Below, piece by piece: positions 22,213 to 31,800 of a stretch of DNA of 64,000 nucleotides. Under the pieces are notes generated by a model. That model saw nothing but the letters and a program-made list of their open reading frames with translations, had not been told where the DNA came from and did not search any database. The translations under genes and the position numbers were made by a program. The DNA comes from Ornithodoros turicata (taxonomy: Eukaryota; Arthropoda; Arachnida; Ixodida; Argasidae), in assembly GCF_037126465.1 (NCBI RefSeq), contig NC_088201.1, forward strand, positions 229,220,016 to 229,284,015, given 5' to 3'. Within the stretch, counting starts at the first letter, position 1, and the number at the start of each line of letters is the position of its first letter.

Positions 22213-23342
22213 ATTGATTTAAGACTCTTCCATGCAATATTTGGCTTAGCAGAAACATTCTCGAAAACTGAATTGTAATATAGCTTCCTTGCGCTACGTA
22301 ACTTCGAGTTTACATTGTTTCGGTATTTTTTAAAAATAATTAGATCTTCGGGTGACCTATTTTTTATGAACTTTCTATAAAGCTTATTTCTAATATTTAA
22401 CATTTGTCTCAGTTCCTTTGTTACCCAAGGGTTACGAATTTTTGCGGAAACCCTGAAAACTTTAACCGGAAAATGCTTATCGTATAGTTTACGAAACTCA
22501 TCAAGGAAGCTTTCATACGCTCTCTCCGAATCCTTCTCTTTAAAAATGTGTTCCCAGGATGTTAGTAACAGGTCATTTCGAAATGCCTCAAGCGACGACT
22601 GCTGAATGGATCGGTGTGACACATGTGTCTGAACCTTTGGTCGTTTGCTAAGCGACGGTATCGCTACAAAAATAGGCATATGATCGCTTATATCCGCGCT
22701 GATGACAAAGGCTGTGGGATCGAGTTCATTTGTGATGAACCGGTCTAGTGATGTCGCTGAGACACTGGTGACCCGGGTAGCAATCTCAATGACATTACTG
22801 AAACCATTTGCATCCAAAAGTGTTTGAAAGCGTAACTGATGAGTGGTTTTAGTGAGCATGTCAATGTTGAAATCGCCTCCCATGAGGAGACTATAATTAC
22901 TGTGAGTCACGAAGGAAAACAGAAAATCTAACATAGGTTGAGTATGGCCATCCGGCGGTCTATGTGTAACTGTGAATAAACGTTTGTCACTTTCTACTGT
23001 CAATATTTCAAAATCGCCTGTAGAACAGGTAAAGTCATCTACAATTTGGCAATGAAACGAGTTTCTGACAAGAATTGCGACGCCTCCCCCCTTCCTCCCG
23101 ATCCTGTTAAGAGGAAATAGGGTGTATCCTTGCAAGGGATAGTGATCCTCACCAGAACACCAGGTCTCTGTGAACATAATGACATCTAGCCGGTTTAAGA
23201 AGTGGTCAAAGAGGCAATCTAATTCATCTTTCTTGTTTAAAAGAGACCTGGCGTTTAGATGGAGGCAGTTTAGATGGGGTGTTTTAAGGTTCTGCAGAAG
23301 ATAAGAAAGGCGGGCAGGTGGCACAAGCCGTGTCATAGTCAC
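22182..23342 (-). CDS. LINE ORF2 N-terminus: APE-type endonuclease
   Basis: The 386-codon frame encodes a complete apurinic/apyrimidinic-like endonuclease. Motifs in order are LNARSLLNKKDEL, FTETWC, RKGGGVAILVR, LLMGGDFNIDM, TSLDRF and the terminal SDHMPIF. It is followed by the linker toward the RT (WVTKELRQMLNIRNKLYRKF). In LINEs this domain nicks the genomic target for target-primed reverse transcription. The frame stops at 22182, before the RT, because of a disabling change. The domain itself looks intact, including the catalytic D and H residues in GDFN and SDH. Confidence 0.88.
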   Translation of the reverse strand: MTMTRLVPPARLSYLLQNLKTPHLNCLHLNARSLLNKKDELDCLFDHFLNRLDVIMFTETWCSGEDHYPLQGYTLFPLNRIGRKGGGVAILVRNSFHCQIVDDFTCSTGDFEILTVESDKRLFTVTHRPPDGHTQPMLDFLFSFVTHSNYSLLMGGDFNIDMLTKTTHQLRFQTLLDANGFSNVIEIATRVTSVSATSLDRFITNELDPTAFVISADISDHMPIFVAIPSLSKRPKVQTHVSHRSIQQSSLEAFRNDLLLTSWEHIFKEKDSERAYESFLDEFRKLYDKHFPVKVFRVSAKIRNPWVTKELRQMLNIRNKLYRKFIKNRSPEDLIIFKKYRNNVNSKLRSARKLYYNSVFENVSAKPNIAWKSLKSIYSRENSPVE

Positions 23343-23372
23343 AGAAAAACACAGATATCAGAGAGACATATG

Positions 23373-23753
23373 CTAACAGGTTCTAGCAAGATCCAGTTCG
23401 TCCCTTATTTGTATTACTGGGGATCCGTCCTCCTTTCGGGCAAATATTTTGCCTTCCCGGCTCCAAAGATATTTCCAGTTGATTTCCTTCTTCTTTGCGA
23501 CAGTTTGGCCCAATAGCTTTTTCAAGGTTGGACATAAATGCTCATTTATGAATACGGGATGTCGTACACTATGACCAAGTTCTACAGTTGTTAGCCGTAT
23601 CCTCCTTGCCTTGTACAGAAACTCGTCGCGTTTGTCCCTTCGAGTAAACTGAACGACAATGTTCCTCCCGCCTACACTTTTTACGCTCGGAACACGGTGG
23701 CATGCTAGAATGTCTTCCCGTGATAAGGGCTCTGAGATCTTGTCGCCGATCAT
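23373..23753 (-). CDS. LINE ORF1 C-terminal part, FP25-like domain
   Basis: The frame holds ILACHRVPSVKSVGGRNIVVQF, split here as LACHRVPS and GGRNIVVQFTRRDKRDEFL, then VFINEHLCPTLKKLL and KYLWSREGKIFARKEDG. This pattern is the baculovirus FP25-like domain found in ORF1 proteins of many arthropod LINEs, thought to bind nucleic acid. The N-terminal part of ORF1 (to about 23930) is out of frame. Position directly upstream of ORF2 fits. Confidence 0.7.
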   Translation of the reverse strand: MIGDKISEPLSREDILACHRVPSVKSVGGRNIVVQFTRRDKRDEFLYKARRIRLTTVELGHSVRHPVFINEHLCPTLKKLLGQTVAKKKEINWKYLWSREGKIFARKEDGSPVIQIRDELDLARTC

Positions 23754-23930
23754 CCTTACAATGTCGATAGGGTTTTCATTTGCTTCCGAAGGAATGCCCT
23801 TTATTTCAAGGCCCTTTGCCCTTTATTGCAACGAGTCAAAGATATCAGCTAAGTTCCCAACATCCTTCCCTCTCAAATACTGTGTTTTTAACTCAGGTTA
23901 TCGTCTATAATGTGATTACTTGCTGAGCGG

Positions 23931-24449
23931 AGCTGTGAGACCAGCATATTTTTTTTCTCTCACGAAATAAAACAGCATTTTTAACACCATATTCCCAATT
24001 CAAATGGGGCTAAAAAGGTGTATTAGACGATAAACACCTTTTTAAACACCTCACTTTAGACACTTAATGATCGACATTAGATAAAACGTGGTGTATGTCG
24101 ATATTACAACTTTAGTAATGCTCTTCTTGCACCCTTTGCGGAATAGAAAATTGTGTTTTTATCAGAATACACTTTTTTTGATCAAATAAAGGTGTACAAT
24201 GATTTACTGTGTCTATCATCGCATGTGTATTTTCCATCTTATTATTATTATCAACGATTATTACGCTCTACGTGGTATATCTTAAATATGAAGTGACTTG
24301 TGCAACAATTCCTGCGAACAGAAGAAATTCAGAGGCTGCCCACTGATGCCACCCAGGAGGACAGTCACATAAATAATATTTAACACTTTTACACCCCATC
24401 GGCTGAGTTGTGAGTTGAAATAACACTCTACAGAGGGATAAGCTACACC
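23931..24449. other. Unassigned AT-rich interval
   Basis: Contains ACACC/GGTGT-rich degenerate motifs similar to those at 19500-19690. No gene seen. Confidence 0.4.
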
Positions 24450-25045
24450 CGCTGACGTGCACCTTTTAGGGTATAAACGGCTCGTCCCAGGGTGCATATC
24501 TTTTGAGGTATAAATGATATACCTCCTTCGAGGTATAGTAACTTCATACCTCCCTGAAGGTGTATTAATTGCACCTCACGGTACAAACATATACCCATTG
24601 AAGGTATATTTTCAAACCCAGGGTGTAACGTTGAAAAAAAAAAAGAGTATTCGATGTAGTTCAGCGCTATATAAGTGTCGCGCTTTTCTTGATGCACCTC
24701 ATAACAAAATTAGAACAAAATAGTATTGAGAGATAAGCGTTTTAATAACAACTGCTACCGCGAGACGAAACGAGAGAAAGAAAACACCTGGACACCCACC
24801 CACTCAAACGTACCCACAAACTCATATTTAACAAAGTGAAACTGTAAAATCTAGAGGAGAGCTCGTGCAAATTACTCGCTGCGCGAGAAGCAACGCGGGA
24901 GGATTTGGTGGAGAAAAGATACCCTGTAATACATAGTGGCTTCGCAAAATGTCGAGAGCCTTCGCACGGCCAGCAACAATGTGAGTGAGGACGCGTAGAT
25001 TTGATCATTTCATGAACAAATAGCACGCTGCGATAAACCACTCCA
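24450..25045 (-). repeat. Dispersed repeat, copy 2 (uninterrupted)
   Basis: In reverse complement this segment matches 17990-18188, 18820-18900 and 19010-19190 in order and without the 620-bp insert. It therefore serves as the empty site. The GAGGTATA/TATACC-rich portion is at 24460-24640. Confidence 0.65.
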
Positions 25046-25209
25046 CCTATTAATTACGATGGAACTGTATTACTGACTCTGTTTCCTAATTAAATTACTG
25101 CTCAGCTGAGATCGTACTGTCTCCACCACAAATTAATGTGGTTACCACAGGTTGATATCTAAAGGTATACAAAATACCGAACCCATAAACGCAAGAGAGA
25201 AGTGCCTTG

Positions 25210-25340
25210 TTATACTCTTGTTGTATTTTGTCTCAGATAGCCCTGGGATGTGGCGTAGAAGAGTGATGCCAAGGAATTTAATTGCTTTATTAACCATGCG
25301 GCCACGGCCGCCATCGTTACACAAACCAACACGCAATTCT
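25210..25340 (-). repeat. LTR-like fragment shared with 29365-29490
   Basis: TTGTATTTTGTCTCAGATAG and the following 100 bases (GTAGAAGAGTGATGCCAAGG, CCATGCGGC) are nearly the same as at 29368-29480. There they lie directly upstream of a Gypsy gag, so this is probably a solo or partial LTR. Confidence 0.6.
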
Positions 25341-25344
25341 GCTT

Positions 25345-26355
25345 GGATTCAGGGTTTTTTTGGCGGCGCTACGAGGATTCTGACGTCAAAATAGGCTCCA
25401 CCCACGAGGCGGCAAAAGATCAAAGAATGGCCAAACTCTCCCTATAAATGGCTCTGCTCGGAGGCTGGCGCACGAAGCTACACGCTTTGGCAATGCTTTG
25501 CATGCAAGCAAAATACTCCGTAAAGATGATCGCAGAGAGTGAGTTTGAACAACAAACATGGACTTCGTGTGTTTGACCATGAACTGTTGTTTCACGCCGT
25601 CAGCTGTTAAGGGCGGCTCAGGGTAGACTCACCCGAGAAATCGATGAACGTGAAAGTAAAATTCAAGCGAGCAATATCAAGGTCGGCCGGAGAAAACGCG
25701 CGTACTCCAGGCGTTCCCAACGAAATTTCTCAGTACGCTGAACTGCTGTTTCTCGCTCGCTGCTTGCTGTAGGTTTATGAAACTTGGTACTGAGTTTGGG
25801 AATACACCTGACTCTGGCTTCGTCCACGGCCATTGACGTGCTATGCTTATTGTGAACGCCACGACGTGTTATGTATGTACACGAATTATTGGGCGTCGAT
25901 CGGTCCACAAACGGGATCTTGCAGTCAAATGATAGAATAGATAGAATAGAAAATTTATTCCCCTATCATATTATAAAATTTCACGCGCCTATCTCAATTT
26001 GCGCGGGATCTGTCGTTCAAAATCTGGATGCGGGTGTCATTCTACAGCGTCAGTTATGATGAATGTCGTATGATGATGAACCATTGCATTATAAGAACCA
26101 TTAAACATCGATTCACGCACACCTCACGTCGTTTTACAATTGCGTAACCGTCCGCCCATTCAACTTTTTTGTACTTTGCTGCAATATTAACGTTCGCAGT
26201 GGCGTTGGCTTTGGTCATGATGGACGCCAGCTCCAAAATATTGTTGTATCCCTGTTGTACATGTTTTCTCATTCATACTCATATTGCATAATCTTTTAAT
26301 TTTACTTTCTCTGGAGCTCTGTGCACCGCTGAATACAAGGTAACAGTTACTGTAG
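25345..26355. other. Unassigned interval
   Basis: Small frames only, with no family motifs or ordered repeats. Confidence 0.4.
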
Positions 26356-26361
26356 TCTTCG

Positions 26362-26515
26362 CCCAGGCAGCACAATGTACTGAAAGTCGAGTGCAATGGG
26401 GGTGGCGGGTATGGTGTCTTATCAATGTTCTTTAGTTTCACGAGTATGTTCAAGGCCTTCCACCTACCCGTCCAGCCCTATTGTACTCGACTTTCAGTAC
26501 ATTGTGCTGCTTGGG
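26362..26515. mobile_element. 154-bp MITE with CCCAGGCAGC termini, copy 2
   Basis: Closely similar to 21028-21183 over its full length, with long inverted ends (TGTACTGAAAGTCGAGTGCA and its reverse complement). CG flanks both sides. Non-coding. Confidence 0.82.
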
Positions 26516-27010
26516 CGTGAATTTTTGGTGGGCTTTTTTTTTGTGGTGAAATACAATCGAGGCGTCGATATTCCTAACCTTTGCCGGACTTACTAGATCA
26601 CTCCCTTGACACACGCCCTTTAATCAAGTAGAAACACATACGGTCAACACGATAATCTCGAGAGTTTCAGTCAGCCTGCATTTTGTCTTCGTCACTGTTA
26701 CTCTGCACGGCACTGAAAGGTAATCCCCTGTATGGAGGCTTAGCCGCTCTGCGGTGTATTTTTGAGCAAAAACGTGAAAAAAAAAAAAGAAACAATAAAA
26801 GTGAACTTTGCTGGACATGCAAAGATCGCGTTTACTTATCAAATTATTTTCCTGTGTGCGTATATACCGCGCAAGTTGAATCTGAAAAGTGCAATATCAA
26901 GGCGAGAGGCTGCGGAGTCTAACCTCCCACGGCGCTGCTACAAAAGGTTCGAGGAATTAGGGACCATAGTTTCTAGGGGCGGCGCCGGGCGAGATCGGTC
27001 TCTTTACTTC
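26516..27010. other. Unassigned interval
   Basis: A short poly-A tract at about 26778 and small frames, with no recognised gene. Confidence 0.4.
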
Positions 27011-27014
27011 TGCT

Positions 27015-27085
27015 CCGTGACGCAAACGATCCCACCTCGGGACCCCTAGCGGAGTTTTTGAAAACGAAACCGAAACGAGTTAATG
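27015..27085. repeat. 70-bp segment shared with 29470-29540
   Basis: CCCCTAGCGGAGTTTTT and AACGAGTTAATG are shared between these two places on either side of the deleted Gypsy. They may be the outer parts of its LTRs. The inner LTR part matches only on the right side, so this stays tentative. Confidence 0.45.
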
Positions 27086-27337
27086 GTGGTGACGGTGAAA
27101 GGGCTTGCCGTTGTCGGCCTCACGTATGTGGGCAACGTCACGACTGACGCCCTGGGGAAATGTGCGTCCTGGGCCGACTTCTAGGGGAACTGTGCCGACA
27201 TATGTCTGAAAGCGTCTGAGGAAAACCCAGGAAAAACCCCAGACAGCACAGCCGGCACCGGGATTCGAACCCGGGTACCTCCCAGTCTCGACGTGACATG
27301 GCCAGCACGCTAACCACTGAGCCAGAAACGAGCTCAT
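27083..27337 (-). mobile_element. tRNA-derived SINE (second family)
   Basis: The minus strand begins with a tRNA-like head with consensus pol III boxes: A box TGGCTCAGTGG near 27320 and B box GGTTCGAATCC near 27270. A conserved body follows (TCTGGGGTTTTTCCTGGGTT, GGCCCAGGACGCACATTTCC). The layout of tRNA head plus unrelated body is that of a SINE. Ruka-type SINEs of ticks have this form (inference). Confidence 0.8.
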
Positions 27338-27456
27338 ACATCACACATTCCCCCACACTTAGCCAATAACATAGTCATTCTGCCAGAGACGTCGACGACG
27401 TTCTCGGACAGACCGGGTCGGATCCGGATCAGTCACTGGATGGTGGAACCGGTTGT

Positions 27457-27830
27457 TCACCCTCTTGCACATCTTCCTGGACGGTGGTGGGCACTCGAGG
27501 TGAACTCCAAACGGGATGGGATAGCACAGGTTCCATCGGGTTGTTCTGAGATGTCACCGAACTTGCCACGGAACGACGGATATGGTCCAAGTGTCTGTGT
27601 TGTTTCCCAGAATACGTGTCGTTTAGCCATGAACGCGGTCCGAGTCGTTTTCAATAAAGTGCCGGGAATCCAGTTCGGAGTCCCACGTTCGTTGAAACTC
27701 TCCGCTCCTTTAGGTTTCAGGAGATGGAGTGCGGAGGGAAGTTATCGACCGAATATCAGAGACGCGGGTGTCTTACCCGTTGATGAATTTATAGTAGTGT
27801 GCTGCTTAAATAGAAAGCGAGCGAGCCTAC
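27457..27830 (-). pseudogene. Gypsy integrase C-terminal tail
   Basis: STGKTPASLIFGR is the conserved end of the Gypsy integrase core. A tail with RGTPNWIPGTLLK and QPDGTCAI follows. It is fused to the RT N-terminal stub (LRTDAVLLFRKARPVPFALR near 27950), which marks the deletion junction at about 27830-27860. A poly-G run at 27958-27975 lies just upstream. Confidence 0.7.
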
Positions 27831-28264
27831 ATTCCATGGACCCTTGGACTCCATGGTCCTTGAGCTCATGCTCCACTGCTCTTCGCAATGCAAAAGGTAC
27901 TGGGCGAGCTTTTCGAAACAGTAGCACCGCGTCGGTCCGTAGCTCCATTCTAACAGCGGGGGGGGGGGGGGGGGGTCCCTTGTGCCCTTCACCAGAGTCC
28001 GTGAAGACAGATGCATGTTCACTCAACGTGGTCTCGAACTTGCTTAGTGGAGGTCCATCTGGATGATACCTTCCAGGTTGAGTTTAAATAGCTCGAACGA
28101 GTTCCTCCCTAACAAGGTGCAACCTTTGCCACGAACAATCAGAAGCGACAGAAGGTGGCCATCGAATTTCCGCAGGACGCGCACAAGGGCATACTTTCAT
28201 CAGATCAGGTTTGCAAGTTGACATTCTCTTGCTGAAGTCGGGGTGGGCTCCTGGTCCGAGTTTG

Positions 28265-28420
28265 TCAGAAGGGTGCTTCACTGATAAGTGCGTAGGCGCA
28301 CCCGGAATCCACTTCAAACAGGAACTGTCGCCCATGCACTTCCAATGTGACGTTGAATTTTAGAAAAGCGTGCTGCACCGAGTTAACATGGTGCAAGGTG
28401 TGAAGACTGTCTTCCTCTTC
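28265..28420 (-). pseudogene. Gypsy aspartic protease fragment
   Basis: The block FLKFNVTLEVHGRQFLFEVD, followed by SGCAYALIS, places the active-site motif as DSG with the flanking hydrophobic pattern of retroviral-type proteases. The rest of the protease is frameshifted beyond 28265. Confidence 0.72.
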
Positions 28421-28439
28421 AACATGATTGAGTTTTTTG

Positions 28440-28560
28440 GAGTTCTGGCTTCCCTTGGCAACTCGAGCGGCATGCCTTCCGGATATGACCTGTTTTGCCA
28501 CACCCATGACAGACAGTTGACTTGAAGGGACATTCGGTGTGCTTATGCTCCCCCAAGCAG
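28440..28560 (-). pseudogene. Gypsy nucleocapsid zinc knuckles
   Basis: The minus strand encodes CHRCLGEHKHTEC followed by CHGCGKTGHIRKAC. The second is a canonical CX2CX4HX4C knuckle and the first is slightly irregular. They link gag to the protease and would bind the element RNA. Confidence 0.75.
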
Positions 28561-28619
28561 CGATGACAGTTCTTGTTTTTTTGTCTTCCCTTTTTTGCCC
28601 CTTTGCTGCGGTGGATGCT

Positions 28620-29332
28620 TCACAGGGTCGACGACCTCGGTCTTTCCGTTCGTAGCATGCACTTTGGCGTCTGCCTCCTGGGAACGAAGTTGTGTCTGTT
28701 GATGGCCGGCCGCCTCCGCTGCTTTAGCCATAGCATATAGGCGTTTCGGAACGTTACGTTCCGCTCACTTAGCAATCGTTCCTGCAAATGCGTGTCCCTC
28801 AGTCCGTAGGCTAACCTCTCTCGCAGCATCACATATAGTGGTAAGCACGTGGACGGGACCCGGGTCACTGGAACAGTTACTGCTGCAGACGAACCTGAAG
28901 CAGATGGTGTAACCGGAGCATCGGAGGCGTATGACTCAGTCGATGTGGCGGTAGGCGCGACGGCCTCACGAACGACGACGGATGACGGTGGCTCACCAAA
29001 ATTACTATTTAGCAAGCATCTTCAGCGCAGACACATAGTCGTCGATAGATTCACCGGGTTTCTGATCCCTCCGGTAGCAATGTAGGCGTCCCACTAATTC
29101 TGAGGGCTTAGATTCGAAGCGTTCGTTGAGAAGTTTGACTATTTCGGCGTAGGGAACTTCCCGAGTCGTTCGCGGTAAGATGATGCCAGACATAATTTCG
29201 TAGACTTCCTCTTCGCAAAACGAGAGCAGCAAGGCTCGCTTCTTGTTCGTCACTCTGAATCTCGTTGGCTTCACAATAAAATTCGAACGTGTCACGCCAC
29301 GCCGACCAGTGACATACCTTGCCGTGGGCCAT
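28620..29332 (-). pseudogene. Gypsy gag with an extra in-frame segment
   Basis: Two frames carry a Gypsy gag. The start is MAHGKVCHWSAWRDTFEFYC. After a frameshift near 29240 come YAEIVKLLNERFESKPSE, CYRRDQKPGESIDDYV and ALKMLAK, and finally LRERLAYGLRDTHLQERLL and TFRNAY. Between the LAK..SNFG block and LRERL sit about 50 residues rich in A, T, V and S. Gypsy gags normally have only a few residues there, so this looks like an insertion. Gag would form the retroelement particle. Confidence 0.78.
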
Positions 29333-29364
29333 ATCTGCAGGGTTCTTGTGGAGTTACCCCATCG

Positions 29365-29540
29365 CTAGTGTTGTATTTTGTCTCAGATAGCCCTGGGAGG
29401 TGACGTAGAAGAGTGATGCCAAGGGATTTAACGGCTGTATTTCCATGCGGCATGGCCGCTATCATTACACACGCTAACGACACCACCTCGGCACCCCTAG
29501 CGGAGTTTTTTGCAAAACGAAGCTGAAACGAGTTAATAAA
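29365..29540 (-). repeat. Probable 5' LTR of the deleted Gypsy
   Basis: The segment lies immediately upstream of the gag start, on the side expected for the 5' LTR of a minus-strand element. It shares 110 bp with 25210-25340 and 70 bp with 27015-27085. Exact LTR limits were not resolved. Confidence 0.55.
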
Positions 29541-29549
29541 TCACAACTA

Positions 29550-29690
29550 TCAACTGGCGTGGAAGATTTATATCTCCCACATGGTTTCAGCAGGGTATAT
29601 AGACATTGGTGATGAGGTATAAATATGGTAGTTGAGTCCTGGTTTATAACTTCGTTATACCTCTTCTATACCATTTCTCCTGACAGTATA
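29550..29690 (+). repeat. Penelope-like 3' end fragment
   Basis: Similar to the reverse complement of 9380-9490 (CCCACATGGT, ATTGGTGATGA, TTTATA..TTCGTT, CTCTTCT). It is the terminal portion of the Penelope family described at 9370-9712. Confidence 0.6.
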
Positions 29691-30590
29691 TGATATGCCC
29701 TCTTCAGACCCCTGAAACAAGTGGCAATGTGTGCTCTGGTATTTCTTTCGCGTCTGCATGGTGCATAACCACATGGCTGTTGGACCTTTCGCGTGCATGT
29801 TTTTGTACTCCTTAAACACAGAAACCAGATGTTAGACATGAAGTGCAGTAGTCTGTAGAGCGCTACACGAGAAAGCTTTCGAAAAATGCGCACAATCCCA
29901 CAAAAAGTTTAAAATAGGATTGGCATTTTGTTTGCTCGGCGTTCTGTAATATCGGCTACGATGTTGCACGTTGATAAATCGTACGTGAAACTTGTCCCGC
30001 AGCATAATGCGGCTTCTGACATATACCGCACGCTTTTTTTCCTACAAAAATAAAAACGTTGTCGGCCTTTCGTTGCTAAAACGGCTGTCAAAACGAAAGA
30101 TATTCCTAAGATGCTTGTCACTATACTGGACAAGTGCTGTAAAGGGGCTAACGCAGACGGGGGTTGATACAAACTCTTCGAGCCCAGTAAACACAAACAA
30201 CGAATTCCGGTCACATCATTAGCACAGATCTTCGTTCTCCAAGGAGTTCGCACTCCTTGGCAGCCGCTGCACTGTTTGCTCATCGCGGTACCAGTGGAAC
30301 CCGGCTGTCCGCTACATTCAAGCACAGGTACTACGTAAAGCCACGCAAAGCCGTAGCTGGAATCCAATGACAAGGACGAAGGCGCGTACATGTCGGGTGT
30401 AGTTGTAACAACGGGGTCGGGGGTAGCGGTTCGGGTGCATATACGTCGTAACATATGGCTGCGCCCATGTGTGTTTCGGACTGAATTATCTGTTGTTGTG
30501 GGGAGAATGAAGTGGGGAGAATGAAGGTGCATTTTGGGGAGGGTTGCATGTGGGCTTGTAGAATGTCACAACCGTTTCTACTATTTAGGA
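29670..30590 (-). repeat. MULE-like internal segment, copy B
   Basis: This is the inverted homologue of 10080-11030. A 207-codon minus-strand frame (30532-29909) spans it and includes GTSFTYDLSTCNIVADITER. Copy A is frameshifted at matching places. No domain is identified. Subrepeat termini like those of the 7.5-kb MULE are not visible here, so this is a fragment or a relative. Confidence 0.55.
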
Positions 30591-30679
30591 TATCGTGGTA
30601 GCTGACCCTCAAGACTACCTGTACCAGAGAAAAAAAAGGAGCAAGACCGTAATAAAAATATGTCGCTGATATCTTACTT

Positions 30680-31240
30680 GACGCCATCCCTCGCTGCTTT
30701 GAGGATCGAATGCGTTGTGAACGACAACTGTAGGGGTCCACTCTGGAGGAAGCTTCACCGTAATGGGTCTCAGGTCGCCGTTGTATTCGATGTCCATCAG
30801 TACAACACCACAATGACTGCTTTCCGAGGTCTTTATCTCGAACACTTTGCTGCAGACAAGCAGCAGGCACGCATGTCTAGCCTCAGGAGGGACTGTTTTC
30901 GGTGGATGATAAGCAGAAATACTCGACGAATTTGTGCGTTCCTCCAGACATCTAAGTTGACAGTCAAAAAAGGCCAGTTCGCAATCACGACGTTTCTTCC
31001 ACGCCTGAGTTATCATCATGTGAATGACATACATTCAATACCACGTACCTTATAAAGTGATCAAAGGGAAAACTACCGCTTGAACCTGTTCCCCGCAACC
31101 CTCCAGCGACGCACACAACTGCAGTGCTCAGGCCTGCACCAGGGGACCTTTGCAGAGCGGCTTCTATGTTATCGGTAGAAAATGAAACTATGCCGGGCCG
31201 TGCATCACTGCCGGGGACGATCTTGAAGGTGACCACCTGT
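30680..31240 (-). pseudogene. Decayed or divergent atlastin/GBP-like GTPase fragment
   Basis: Two exon-like minus-strand pieces recall the N-terminal G domain of atlastins, dynamin-superfamily GTPases that fuse ER membranes. Piece 1 (31236 to about 31050) has DNIEAALQRSP, TAVVCVAGGLRG and FPFDHFIRYV. These align with the strand, P-loop and LLDFxLRY region, but the GKS of the P-loop is replaced by a longer GTGSSG-type loop. It ends at a good donor (AAG|gtacgt). Piece 2 (31017-30688) has SKVFEIKTSE and GVVLMDIEYNGD where atlastins have VLLMDTQG, and ends at CAA|gtaaga. The splice phase between the pieces does not match, which favours a pseudogene. Recognition is from remembered family patterns and needs a search. 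Confidence 0.45.
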
Positions 31241-31385
31241 CATTGATGCAACATAACACTACGATTAGGAAGACGTAAAGCGGGAGATCCCGGCTTCTAC
31301 ACACATAGATACCATGTATTTAGGTCTCCGAATGTTTCTTAGTTTAAAACTTATTAGGAGACATACTACCCCCCCCCCCCACTCG

Positions 31386-31800
31386 CCATGCTGAGCAGAG
31401 TTGACCCAGCGCTCGCTTTCCGCATGCCAGCACATATCTCTCGTCTAGACGTCGCATTAGTTCATCGAATGCGCCTCGACGTGCCCTTCACAGCACAGCG
31501 GCGCTACCGCTTGAGACAACTTAAGCCTCCCCTGCAGCCACTGCGGTGCTGTTGAAGGTCTCGAGCACATTCTTCTCCATTGCCAACACTACCAATCTTC
31601 CCGCTCCGTACTCCCCGCCTCCCTCAACGAGCTAGACTCCTGCCCCCTCCCCCTCGCAAATTTGCTTGGCGCCTCTGCGCATCCAGCTCACCAATGTCCT
31701 GCCCCCAAGGCTGTCTTCGCCTTTTTGGACGCCACAGGACTTGGATCCTCATTGTAACGGGACCCATTCCTTCATTCCCCGCTTCACTTCCAGCAATGGG
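31386..31800 (+). pseudogene. LINE ORF2 C-terminus (I/R1-type) with HHCC finger
   Basis: The plus strand encodes HRMRLDVPFTAQRRYRLRQL. After a frameshift it continues CSHCGAVEGLEHILLHC (CX2CX7HX4C) and ANLLG..AFLDATGLG. This zinc-finger tail is typical of I/R1/Jockey-group LINE ORF2. The same 3' sequence recurs at about 43735-43830. The reverse transcriptase is missing. Confidence 0.72.

Larger units (their letters stand above)
20055..23930 (-). mobile_element. Nearly full-length non-LTR retrotransposon (CR1/Jockey-type LINE)
   Basis: Reading right to left, the minus strand carries an ORF1, an APE endonuclease, a reverse transcriptase, the ORF2 C-terminal motif and a 3' UTR ending in a short ATT tail (20057-20073). 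The ORF2 C-terminus reads QKKVLRHIANVPFLHP, then ARTNYGSQLVSYNLPRHIN at about 20695-20430. ORF2 is broken by frameshifts around 22180, 21860-21550 and 21360, and by a 156-bp MITE at 21028-21183. Order, domain content and the microsatellite tail support a CR1/L2/Jockey-group LINE. The exact clade needs phylogeny. Confidence 0.88.
27440..29340 (-). mobile_element. Internally deleted Ty3/Gypsy element (gag, protease, RT stub, integrase tail)
   Basis: Read on the minus strand this has gag (29332 to about 28620), zinc knuckles (about 28555-28450), aspartic protease (about 28400-28260) and the very start of RT (about 28140-27860). It then passes directly to the integrase C-terminus (STGKTPASLIFGR near 27800-27750) and tail (about 27440). 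Most RT, RNase H and the integrase core, roughly 2.5 kb in a normal element, are missing. Frameshifts occur in gag and after the protease. Flanking LTR-like DNA is at 29368-29540. Confidence 0.85.

Noticed and set aside
27440..28066. 208-codon plus-strand open frame
   Set aside because: Lies antisense to the Gypsy integrase tail and RT stub, which carry recognisable motifs on the minus strand.
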